The position numbers were made by a program, and so were the translations under genes. A stretch of DNA of 64,000 nucleotides from Proteles cristata cristata. Taxonomy: Eukaryota > Chordata > Mammalia > Carnivora > Hyaenidae. The notes under the pieces were generated by a model. It saw nothing but the letters and a program-made list of their open reading frames with translations. It searched no databases and was not told where the DNA came from. How positions within the stretch are numbered: position 1 is the first letter of the stretch; each line of letters opens with the position of its first letter. Location: positions 5,208,001 to 5,272,000 of the forward strand of contig JAESUZ010005462.1 of NCBI GenBank assembly GCA_017311185.1, in the 5' to 3' direction. Shown here in pieces: positions 46,310-56,519 of this stretch.

Positions 46310-47435
46310 ATTCGTGCTCTGGGGCATGGAGCATACGAAGCACAAAGTAGGCCCTGAGCACCCACTGCACCTGGGACTGAGGAGTAGTGCCACAAGACCA
46401 TAAGTCTTTCCAGGAAGTTGCCGTAAGCTCCTCCTTGACAAGAGGTCTCTCCTTGAAAGAAGCCAGACATTTGTCATACTATATTTAAACAACATATTGG
46501 TTTATATAAGAGAAGGATGGGTTAGGATAGGGAATACTAGGAATGGGAGAATATGGACATCACTGGGACTTGAACACTAATTTGCTGACTGACTTTGATG
46601 AAAACTCCAGGCCTTTATTTTCTTATGGATAGAAAACAAGTGTTTGACCATATGATCTTTCAGGTCTGCATCAGTTCATGTATTCTGTATGGTGCATTTC
46701 TTATATTATCACCTTCCCATATTGGTTTAAAAATGAATTCAGGAATCTTTTCTGTTTGCCAGGGAGTTAAATATGTATATTATTGTTATTTGATATTTTC
46801 CACATCCATTATTTTTTGAAAATGTAAAATTAATTTATGTGTATTACATAAGCATTGGAATTATAGAAAAGAAAAATGTACATGAAACAATAACAAGAGT
46901 GTTGGTATAAGTGATAGAAGAGCAACGTTTCCACCACAGTAAACTATGGCATCATAAACCATTCTCAAAAGGCACCAGAATCACAAATTACACACAAATA
47001 TAGAACAGGAAGCATGACCCCAGGCCATCAGAGAAAAATCCAATGTGGCAGAGACTGTAGGCTAAGCCAACCACCATCCTCTTTCTTCCTTTTGTACCTC
47101 TACTAAAGTCATAAGTATCGAGCATGTCCAGCCTCTTTTGCATCCAGGAATGGTCATGTGGTACAACCCTGGCTAATGAAGAGGAAAAATAAGTCTACCA
47201 GGAAGCTTGCATGACAGTTCTCACCATCTAAAAAATCAAAAAACAAAACAAAAAAGCAAACAGAAAACACTGGCACCACATTTCTCTATTTCTTCTTTTG
47301 ATTGTAAATGCAGGGTCTGGGACTGGAGCCATCTTGCAACCAATAAGGAAGACAGAAAAGTTCATTCTGATATTCGTGAACTCCTGCACCAGCTTTGGAC
47401 TGCCTATCTCTACACTTCACATTTTTTGATAATTA
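46310..47435. other. Unique sequence
   Basis: No gene or repeat recognised. The ORF at 46193-46495 is unsupported. Confidence 0.5.
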
Positions 47436-47439
47436 AATA

Positions 47440-48050
47440 TTGTTAATGGCTGAATTTTGTCCCCCACCCCAAATTCACATATTGAAATATTGATCTCTAG
47501 TACTTCAGAATGTAACTATATTTGGACGCAAGTTCTTTAGAGAAGTGATTAAGTGGGGAGCCTGGGTGGCTTAGTCGGTTAAGTGTCCGACTTTCACTTA
47601 GGTCATGATCTCGCGGTTCGTGGGTTCGAGCCCCGCGTCGGGCTCTGTGCTGACTGCCAGCTCAGAGCCTGGAGCCTGTTTCGGTCTGGGACTCCCTCTC
47701 TCTCTGACCCTCCCCTGCTCATGCTGTCTTCCTCTCTCTCCTAGAAATAAATAAAACTATTAAAAAAAAGAAGTGATTAAGTTAAAATGAGATCATTAGA
47801 GCTGATCCCAATCCAATGTGACTGGTGTCCTTATAAGAAGAGGAAATTTGGAAACAATAAAAGACACAAGGATATTCAAGCACAAAGGAAAGACCATGTG
47901 AAGAGCTAGCCATCTGCAAGCAAAGGATAGCAAACTCAGAAAAACTCAACACTGCTGACACGTTGATCTTGGACTTCCAATCTCCAAACTGTGAGAAAAT
48001 AGATTTCTTTTTACAGTACTTTGTTGTGGCAGCCTTGACAAACAAATACT
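47440..48050 (+). mobile_element. MLT1-type MaLR LTR, split by a SINE
   Basis: ggctgaattttgtccccc, tagtacttcagaatgtaac, ccaatccaatgtgactggtgtccttataagaagag, cttggacttccaatctccaaactgtgag. Third MLT1-like LTR of the window. Non-coding. Confidence 0.85.
47554..47769 (+). mobile_element. Young SINEC_Fc in MLT1
   Basis: TSD agaagtgattaag at 47541-47553 and 47770-47782. The head has lost bases (ggggagcctgggtgg), while the A and B boxes are near consensus. Confidence 0.96.
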
Positions 48051-48191
48051 TTATTGCTTAAGTTGTTGTTACCCATGTTTTCTGTTGCTGGCTGGACTGG
48101 GGAAACCCTGGGCCCTTGAGCTTCAACTCAAGCTCTCCCAAGGATGTCACCAAAGCTTCTTGGTCTTGTCATTAGAAATAATTCAAGGGCA

Positions 48192-48413
48192 GGGGCGCCT
48201 GGGTGGCTTAGTCGGTTGAGCGTCCGACTTTCGCTTGGGTCATGATCTCGCGGTTCGTGGGTTCGAGCCCCGTGTCGGGCTCTGTGCTGACTGCCAGCTC
48301 ATAGCCTGGAGCCTGTTTCGGATTCTGTGTCTCCCTCTCTCTCTGACCCTCCCCTGCTCATGCTGCCTCTCTCTCTCTCTCTCCTAGAAATAAATAAAAC
48401 ATTAAAAAAAAAA
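48192..48413 (+). mobile_element. Young SINEC_Fc
   Basis: Near-consensus. An 18-base perfect TSD (agaaataattcaagggca) is at 48174-48191 and 48414-48431. Confidence 0.97.
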
Positions 48414-48588
48414 AGAAATAATTCAAGGGCAGACACAATATAGTGGATGAGTGACACAAGCAGAAAAATTTATTAAAGTGAAAGTATACTCTTGAAATGT
48501 GAAAACAGGCAAGCTTGAGTGAAAGATTGAGAGAGAGAGAGAGAGAGGGAGCACAGCATGCTTGTGCTCTGAGGATTTGGTTTCTTTT

Positions 48589-48807
48589 TTTTTTTTAATA
48601 TTTTTTATTTATTTCTAGGAGAGAGAGAGAGACAGCATGAACAGGGGAGGGTCAGAGACAGAGGGAGATACAGACTCTGAAATTGACTCCAGGCTCTGAG
48701 CTGGCAGTCAGCACAGAGCCCGACGCGGGGCTCGAACCCACGAACCGCGAGATCATGACCTAAGCGAAAGTCGGACGCTTAACCGACTAAGCCACCCAGG
48801 CGCCCCA
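48589..48807 (-). mobile_element. Young SINEC_Fc
   Basis: Ends ccacccaggcgcccc. TSD gatttggtttctttt at 48574-48588 and 48808-48822. It lies in inverted orientation 175 bases from the SINE at 48192. Confidence 0.97.
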
Positions 48808-49419
48808 GATTTGGTTTCTTTTATTGATAGCTGTTAACTGGCAGGTAATGGGATAGTCATTACTTGGAGCAGAGATTTCTTGGGAACAGAGTTTTCACGT
48901 CTTTTCTTCTTTATTTCATCAGGTGTTTCCTGTCATGTCATCCCCCATCTTGGGCCTGTCTGGTTTGACTGACTTCTTGTGGAGCACTTCCAGGACAGCC
49001 TCTGACTTTCCCAGTAGCGACCATGACTTTCTCTTTGCTGGCCTCCAGGTATCCTGTTAGAATCTAACTAACTGCCTCTAACACTGTTACTTTCAGCTGA
49101 AAGAATTTGTGATACCTTTCAGTTCTTTAAAACATGTGGTGGGAATTTTATGACCCAGGTCAGATATTTTTAATTCTCTCATTTTGAAACAAAGAATGGC
49201 TAACATTTTTTTCATTATGTAATAACTACATTCTCCACATCAAATATATTTTCTTTAAAACTTGGGAATTTATTTTATATTTTATTTTAATAATTAATAT
49301 TATTAATCATTTTTATTTTAGTTTTCTTCTCATCCTCTTTATTGTCATTATGTTATTCATTTGTTACATAGCTAGGTCATTGTTATAATTTTGAACTCAT
49401 CCCAACTACCTGAATTATT

Positions 49420-49815
49420 ATTTACTTATTTATGTCTTTAATTTTAATTCCAGTATAGTTAACATACAGTGTAATATTGGTTTCAGGTGTACAATATGGT
49501 AATTCAACAATTCTATACATTACTCAGTGCTCATCATGACAAGTGTGCTCTTTAATCCCCATTACCTATTTAACCCATCCCCCTGCCCACCTCCCCTTTG
49601 GTGACCATCAATTAGTTCTCTGTAGTTAAAGTCTGTTTCTTGGTTTCTCTCTCTCTTTCTTTGCTCATTTGTTTTGTTTCTTAAATTTCACATGAGTGAA
49701 ATCATATGGTATCTTTCTTTCTCTGATTTATGTCACTTATTATTGCACTCTTGCTCCATCCATGTTGTTGCAAATGGCTTGCATCTTCTTTATCCATTCA
49801 TCTATCAACCCACCA
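49420..49815 (-). mobile_element. Carnivore L1 3' end
   Basis: Hallmark text of carnivore L1 3'UTR: ccagtatagttaacatacagtgtaatattggtttcaggtgtac, ctcatcatgacaagtgtgctc, ccatcccc. The ORF2 end follows, with catgagtgaaatcatatggtatc. Confidence 0.88.
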
Positions 49816-49899
49816 AATATCTTGAAAACTTTTTTCAGCAATTTTCTACAGATTTTATAACATTCCTTCAAAGAATTTCAGAAAAATGAATATTACCAT

Positions 49900-50420
49900 A
49901 ATTAAACACAAAAGAAATGGCACTATAGTTGAATAAGGTAAATTTTAGATTTAATTAGAACAGCCCAGGGATCTTTCACAACAACAAAAAATTTGGAAAT
50001 GACAGTTGCTACCTTGACTGTTTATAGAATTATTTGATTGGCTTTCAGCTTTTTCAAATAGTTGTCCTTTCACATGATGAAAAAAACAAGCAACTAATGG
50101 CATTGACTGTGTCACCCTTGGAAAAAGGACACTTAGAATAAAAGTTCACCTGCGACAATGTTGCATAGGAGCATCATCCAGGAATCAGTGAGTTTATGAA
50201 TTAACAACACACCATATTTTAAAAGCTCTGTTAAGTATTACAGTTGGTCATAACTGTAAGTTCTAAGAAAAGAGTTGATTTCAAAAATCATCTTGATGAA
50301 GGAGAAGGTCAGAAAATGGTGAAGGAAAATATTGATTAATTTTTCAAAAGAAATTAAATTTTTACATAAAAAATACACAAAGCCAAAAGATACAATTTTG
50401 CAACATATGTAGACTGTGGG
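49900..50420. other. Unique AT-rich sequence
   Basis: Nothing recognisable. Confidence 0.5.
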
Positions 50421-50434
50421 ATTCTATTTTTCTT

Positions 50435-50645
50435 TTTTTTAAGTTTTATTTATTTTTGAGAGAGAAATAGAGACAGTGTGAACAGGGGAGGGTCAGAGAG
50501 AGAAGGAGACACAATCCAAAACAGGCTCCAGGCGCTGAGCTAGCTGTCAGCACAGAGCCCGACATGGGGCTCGAATCCACGAACCGTGAGATCATGACCT
50601 GAGCTGAAGTCGGGCACTTAACCGACTGAGCCACCCAGGGGCCCC
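50435..50645 (-). mobile_element. SINEC-type SINE
   Basis: TSD tctatttttctt at 50423-50434 and 50646-50657. Head ccacccaggggcccc. Confidence 0.93.
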
Positions 50646-50965
50646 TCTATTTTTCTTACTGTACAATGAACTTTGTCAGATAAGTAAGAAAAAAGTAAAC
50701 AATTCTATTAAAAATAGGCTATTAACAGCTAGTTCAAGGCAATAAAAATGCAAATAGCCACCTCACCTGGAACAGATTTTATACTCATAAAGAAATGCAA
50801 ATCAAAATAACAATGCAGTATAAATGGCTGTCTTTATAGTATTGTTGCCAAATAAAGCTTGATAAAATTTGGTGTTGGTGAAGTTTACCCATTAGTCTCT
50901 TGTGAGACTGGTGGAAGGAGTAAATGGTGGGCAGTGGCTGTCAAAATTTTAAATGTATATGTTAC

Positions 50966-51172
50966 CAGGCACCTGGGTGGTTCAGTCAGTTAAGTGATCT
51001 CATGGTTGGTGAGAGATCATGGAGTACCAGCCCCATGTCAGGCTTGTGCTGATAGCTCAGAGCCTGAAGACTACTTAAGATTCTGTGTCGCCCTCTCCTT
51101 CTGCACCTCCCAGGTCATGCTGTCTCCCTCTCTCTCTCTCAAAAATAAACATTAAAAAATTAAAAATAAATA
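50966..51172 (+). mobile_element. Older SINEC-type SINE
   Basis: Head ggcacctgggtggttcagtcag. Short duplicated flank aaatg(t/c)atatg on both sides, inside the old L1. Confidence 0.85.
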
Positions 51173-51238
51173 AAATGCATATGACCTTTTCCAGGCAATT
51201 TACCAATTTACCCTATGTGGTTTTTTAAATACACTTTA

Positions 51239-51455
51239 TTTTATTTTATTTATATATATATATATTTCTTTCTAGGAGAGAGAGAGAGAGAGAGAGAGAC
51301 AGCATGAGCAGGGGAGGGTCAGAGAGAGAGGGAGATACAGACTCTGAAACAGGCACCACCACACAGCCCGACTCCGGGGCTCGAACCCACGGACCGCGAG
51401 ATCATGATCTAAGCGAAAGTCGGACGCTCAACCGACTAAGCCACCCAGGCGCCCC
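51239..51455 (-). mobile_element. Young SINEC_Fc inserted in tail of another SINE
   Basis: TSD tttaaataca(c/t)ttta at 51224-51238 and 51456-51470. A TA run lies near its tail (51250-51265). Confidence 0.93.
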
Positions 51456-51470
51456 TTTAAATACATTTTA

Positions 51471-51668
51471 AATTTATTTTTGAGAGAGAGAGAGAGAGAA
51501 AGAGAGTGAGCGGGGGAGGGGCAGAAAGAGGGAGACACAGAACCTGAAGCAGGCTCCTGACTCTGAACTGTCAGCACAGAGCTCAATGTGGGACTTTAAC
51601 CCACTAATCTGAGATCATGACCCAGGTTGAAGTCGGACACCCAACTGATTGAACCACCCAGGTGCCCC
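51471..51668 (-). mobile_element. Older SINEC-type SINE (tail split off)
   Basis: Head ccacccaggtgcccc. Its tail at 51221-51238 is separated by the younger SINE. The outer flanks ctatgtg-ttttt match on the two sides (51213 and 51673 regions). Confidence 0.88.
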
Positions 51669-52014
51669 TACTCTATGTGTTTTTAAGTACAATTCTATCA
51701 TTATCTATCATCATCGTCTATCCATAGATGTTTATCTATAAGGATGTTTATTGCAGCACTTTGTAGAGCCAAAACAAGTTAGGGAGGAGGGGAAAATGCT
51801 TATGTCCATAAATAGGAGACTAGATAAATTAAGGTATGTACATACTATGGAATATTTTACAGCTATTAAGCAGAATGAGATAGATCTAAATACACTGATA
51901 TGGAAAACTCTACAAATCAGATCATTAAATAAAATAGTGAGATTCAAAACCATATACATAAACACACATGTTTATATACGTATAAGTATGTTACATGTTT
52001 ACATATGTATATTT

Positions 52015-53105
52015 ATTTATAATTATTTTATTTTAATATAAATGTGAAGGATTTATATTGTCTCTGTATATGGGAGATGGGTTTAAAGGGACAGGGTCTG
52101 AAGTGAATACAGTTTGTTTTGGGGTTCAAGATGTCTTTCATTCAGCCCTGAACACAAGGACCAATTTGTCATTTCATGACTCCAGGGGTTCACTGGTCAA
52201 GGAGGTAGGTCCTGTTTAGCTATAATAAATCTACTGACTTCAGCTGACCTAAATTTGAATCATGCATTACATTATGTTACACATAAATTACCTTATATTA
52301 CATTATAAGGGTTGGCCTATTATAAGACACCAGTTTGAGACCTTAGGGAACATCTAAACCTGAAGAGCAAAGCCAAACCACAACACACCCAGGTGAGTTT
52401 CATTGTTAAAACCATTGAAACTGGCTTGGATCCACTCAGCAGTAGGGAAGTGAAAACGGGTCCACATATCACCACCCACTGCCTGGCTGAGCTCCTCTCT
52501 ACATTTAGATATTGTGGGGAAGGGTGCAATCTTTCACCTTAGTGCCTTGGTTTCTTTGGCATAATTTATGGTGTGCATCTTCTGTCTTGCCCTTCTTCCA
52601 ACACAGGCATCACAGATGGAAGAACCATCAATCTGGGCTTTCCAGAATGTGGCTGCTGAGATTCCACCACACTGTCTAAAAGTCTAAGAAATACTTTAAC
52701 AAGGACACCACACATTGATGGTTTGGGAGAAATTACATCTGGAAAAACATAGTTTGCAGAAATTTATTATTTAATTCTGTTCTGTTCTCCTGTCATTCTC
52801 CAAAGAAAGTGCTTATGTTTACACAAAATAGGTGAGAAACATTTTTCCCAGGAGCAAACCAGAAATAAGTCAAAAAGTGTGTTGTGCAAGTCACTTATGG
52901 ATGGAAAATAGGTTATCTTTGTTTTATACTAACTCACAGAATGAAAAAAGTAGAATTTTTTGACATAACAATTTGTTTGCTTCAAACGTTTGAAAACTAT
53001 TAAGCCATAGTAAATCATCATATGTTTAGTTGTAAACTACATTCGACTTAAAAAAATATATCTACAAGATAGAACCTTGCTTTTGTTGCTGCAGTTTGTT
53101 TTGTT
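52015..53105. other. Unique sequence
   Basis: No gene or repeat family recognised. The ORF at 52320-52529 is unsupported. Confidence 0.5.
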
Positions 53106-53109
53106 TCAA

Positions 53110-53690
53110 ATGTCAATAGAGGATTGTGGCTTTGAGTCAGGTGAGGTCATCCTAACCTCCAGGGAGGGGTAGATGACTAGAGATTGAGTGAAATCCATGG
53201 CCAATGACTCAACCAATCATGCCTATGGAGTAATTCTCCAATAAAAACTCTGGCACCCAGGGCTCAGTGGAGCTTCCTGCTTAGTAATCACATCAATGTG
53301 CCAGGAGGGTGATACATCTTGAGGACACGGGGAAAGGGCACAGAAGCTATGCATCTAGCACCTCACCTAGGTCCTTTGTCTAGTCCTGATTTATAATCTT
53401 TATGATAAAAGTGTAATCATGTGTACAGTGTTTTCCTGAGTTCTGTGAATTATTAAACCTGAAGGATTATGGAAACCTCTGACTCTGTAGCCAATTGGTC
53501 AGATGTGCAGGCGACTGGGGGTCCTGGAGCAGAATTGAGGGCAGTCTTGGGAGGGATAGTGTTCTTTGCCTGTGAAGTTCGGCCGAGCTCAGGTAGTTGG
53601 TGTCAGAATTCATTTCACTGCACATGTGAAAGTTGACTCAAATTTGGAAGAGGACATTGTATGGAAGTTGCAGTATAGCCTAGGCCCATC
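53110..53690 (+). mobile_element. Endogenous retrovirus LTR (ERVL/MER21-like), solo
   Basis: Reads like a known class of mammalian LTR: ggccaatgactcaaccaatcatgcctatg, ccaataaaaactc, tgagttctgtgaattattaaacc, tagccaattggtcagatgtgcagg, gcagtcttgggagggatag, gtagttggtgtcagaatt. No internal viral coding sequence is adjacent. Subfamily uncertain. Confidence 0.6.
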
Positions 53691-53974
53691 TTGCAGAGGC
53701 CTGGGTGCTGGAGTCTTTAATCAAGGGTTTTGAAAGGGCTTCTCTTCACCTTAAGCACACAGACTAACTGCTGCTTCTGAGAAATCCTCGTCTCTGGTTA
53801 GAAAGGAGATGGGAGGTAAAGAGATCTGAGAAAAATCGGGAGAACCCAAATCATCCTTACTGGCCTCTGAGGCAGCTCATTGTTTTCACTGCAACAATAG
53901 TATTGTGACCAGCATGTAAATGTTCTGCCGCTGCTCAAATCCCATTTTTCAGAGAAAATAATAACAAAGACAAA

Positions 53975-54150
53975 CATAATAATAACTACCATCTATTGAA
54001 CTTCAGTAATGGGAGAGATGCTAAGTACGTTTTTATTTTTTATCTGTTCCTCATGATGACCCTGCTGGAAGATATAATTCCAATTTCACAAGTCTGTAAC
54101 ATTTGGATAAATGACCTAAGCCTTGTAGCACACATAGAGCTCAGCTACGA
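53975..54150 (-). mobile_element. MIR-like relic
   Basis: ctaccatctattgaacttc...tgatgaccctgctggaagatataattccaatttcacaa resembles a reversed MIR 3' half. Weak. Confidence 0.4.
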
Positions 54151-54154
54151 CAAC

Positions 54155-54685
54155 AGAGGTACTCGAAGCACCATGACACACTGCCTCTCACAAGAAGCAA
54201 CAGAGATGCAGGATCGGAGTTAGCACCTCACAAAGCAGTTTATGCCTCACTTATGTGGCTTTGCAAGGTGAGTCACAAGGGGTAGAAGAGGATGCATGCT
54301 CTTTATGGCTTACCTCTCTCTCATCATGTATCTTCTAGGGCAGGTGGGTGAATGGGCCAGTGTGCTAATAGAATTATAGAACTCAGGACTGGAAGCCCTA
54401 TGGAAGCATGGGAAGCAGAAAAGAATCCTTTTAATTTGCAGGGTTATTTGTAACTCAGGAGGGTGGGGGCAGAGTGGCAGTCACTCTAGCTTGACCAGGA
54501 TGCGGTTACTCTTTCAAGAGAGTCAAGAGTGATCTCTGGTAATGAGGCATAAATACTCTGATAATTGTGGTGAAAACACAAAGTTGGGATTGGGGAATTT
54601 ATTTTCTGCTCGAGGCAGAGGGTGAAGCAGGGATGTAGCAGATGGGGGTAAGAAGACAAAGATTAAATGGGCAGATTTAATAGCC
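54155..54685. other. Unique sequence
   Basis: Nothing recognisable. The ORF at 54523-54711 is unsupported. Confidence 0.45.
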
Positions 54686-54689
54686 CCAG

Positions 54690-54880
54690 ATTTGAAGCTT
54701 GCTTCTGCCACTTTCTCTATTTCACTGTTTTTACTATTCTTGGTCTCTAAAATGGATATAGGAATACCTACTTTATAAAGTTGGTTTTAAAAATAGCAAT
54801 AAGATAGGGAAAAAAAAGATAGGATAAGAACCTCTAACAATGCCTGGCACAAAAGTAGGCATTCATAAAGTAATACTCAT
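54690..54880 (+). mobile_element. MIR relic
   Basis: ctctaaaatggatataggaatacctactttataaag and aatgcctggcacaaaagtaggcattcataaa match the 3' half of MIR. Confidence 0.65.
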
Positions 54881-54884
54881 CTTT

Positions 54885-55825
54885 TAATTTTTAATACTGG
54901 CAAGTATATATAGTTGGAAGAAATGTGTGCAAGTAGTTCTTAGAGTAATGGTTCATAAGCCACACTGTCGAGTCCTTTGAATATTTCCAAAGAGTATTAC
55001 AGTTGGAGGCTTCAGAACATGCTTTCCTATCCAGGCCTCCTGCAGTTCTGATTTAGGACACCATGCTTCCCTATCATCCAGTCTCTGGAAGTAAGCACCA
55101 TTCAGTAATCCTACTGAATTTCATCTGTTGTAAATTTCACCTAAGAGACAGAAATCAGAAACTGGGAAATTTCCACCTTAATCCCTTAGAGAACAAGCTC
55201 TTTTTAATTCTCTGACACTACTTCTCAGCAGGAGGGTAGCTGCTAGCAGCTACATCTAGCAGAGACCACTCCACCACCTCTTGTGGATGAGGAGGTAGTA
55301 GGCCATAATAGGGAAGGGGCAGAACTAGGTTAGATATATGAGTCAAACCTTTCCCTCCAACCCTAGACCCTGTCATAATGTTCAGATTCAAGATGGAGTG
55401 TATGAGTAATTTCTGGATATAGCTCTATTTTGTACTGCTGTCCCTCTGTACAGCTAACATTTTAAAGAAGCCTTAATCACAGATATTAAAGGGATCAACC
55501 AGTCTTGCCTCATGTCTGGCCCTAATGAACATGATGGAAGGAGTTGTTTTCCCTCCGAAACAGACCATGATGTCTGAGATCCCTCTTCCTTAGCAGTACA
55601 GCCAACTGAAGATATATCAATGGCTTTTATCTGCCCAGATCCAAATTTTTCTGTTCCAAGACACTACTTCCAGTTGGCTTCATTCTTTGTCTCCACTACC
55701 AACATTGTGTGGGACCCATGTCTCTTTCCTCAGTTGTGCCTGCTATGTCGGCACTTTGATATTTCAGTCACTGTTATAACTTCCCATAGATTGTGGGTAA
55801 ATGGCTTGGCATTTAGAGTGGGAAT
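54885..55825. other. Unique sequence
   Basis: Nothing recognisable beyond a chance ORF at 55620-55844. Confidence 0.5.
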
Positions 55826-55829
55826 ATCA

Positions 55830-56045
55830 ACAGAACACAGCTAACATTTGCCAAGTACTGGTGGCAGGGTGGACCCTCAATTAATTGCTTTTGTATGGTG
55901 AGTGTGGGATAGATTTCCTCATCCCCATTTTGCATATGAGAGATGCTAGCCTCAAATATTAGATAATTTTGCTATGGTCACTCAGATAGAAACTTATAAA
56001 GCAAGGTTGAGATCCTTTGTTTGCCTAATACCCAGAGCAGGCAGT
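55830..56045 (-). mobile_element. MIR relic
   Basis: Reversed MIR: cctcatccccattttgcatatgagag, tggtcactcagatag, aggttgagatcc. Confidence 0.75.
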
Positions 56046-56127
56046 GTCTTTTCATCCACCATACTGGCAGGGAATTTTGAGGGCACCCAATATACTTACC
56101 TAACATGCTAAACTAAAAAGCATGTTA

Positions 56128-56315
56128 CAAGACACCTAGTTGGCTCGGTCAGTTGAGTAGTTCAACATCTGGTTCTTGATTTTGGCTTAGTTCATGATCT
56201 CCTCCTTCATGGATATGAGCCATGCCTTGGGATCAGCACTGACAGTGCAGAACCCGTTTGGAATTCTCTCTCTCCCTCTGCCCCACTCATGCACATGCAC
56301 GCTCTCTCAAAAATA

Positions 56316-56357
<42 letters not shown>
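56128..56357 (+). mobile_element. Older SINEC-type SINE with (AAAT)n tail
   Basis: Head cacctagttggctcggtcagttgag, a decayed body, then an (AAAT)10 tail expanded at 56318-56357. Confidence 0.88.
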
Positions 56358-56358
<1 letters not shown>

Positions 56359-56359
56359 G

Positions 56360-56515
56360 GTGTTCCAATCCTGCTTCACCACTCAGCCTCCTCTCTGGGA
56401 CTTGCCTTCCTCTTCTAAAAATGGGATGGTAATCTCATCTACTTTATAGCATTGTTGTAAAAATTTAGTGAGCAGATGTATTCACATGCTTAATGTGGGG
56501 CCTGATACATGGTCG
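56360..56515 (+). mobile_element. MIR relic
   Basis: tgcttcaccactc, ttctaaaaatgggatggtaatctcatctactttatagcattgttgtaaa, gtggggcctgatacatgg match MIR in sense. Confidence 0.8.
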
Positions 56516-56519
56516 GCTC

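Larger units (their letters stand above)
48060..49100 (-). mobile_element. Possible LTR-like repeat carrying two SINEs
   Basis: Non-SINE parts (48060-48191, 48432-48573, 48823-49100) read like a reversed retroviral LTR: agaaaaatttattaaagtgaaagtat near 48462 would be a poly(A)/R-like region. I cannot name a family. Weak call from composition and phrase resemblance only. Confidence 0.3.
50740..52010 (+). mobile_element. Old L1 ORF2 3' part, split by three SINEs
   Basis: Pieces at 50740-50965, 51172-51220 and 51670-52010 read as one degraded plus-strand L1: aaagaaatgcaaatcaaaataacaatg, ggtgaagtttacccattagtctcttg, tgtttattgcagcactttgtagagcc, atactatggaatattttacagc. No open frame. Confidence 0.75.
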
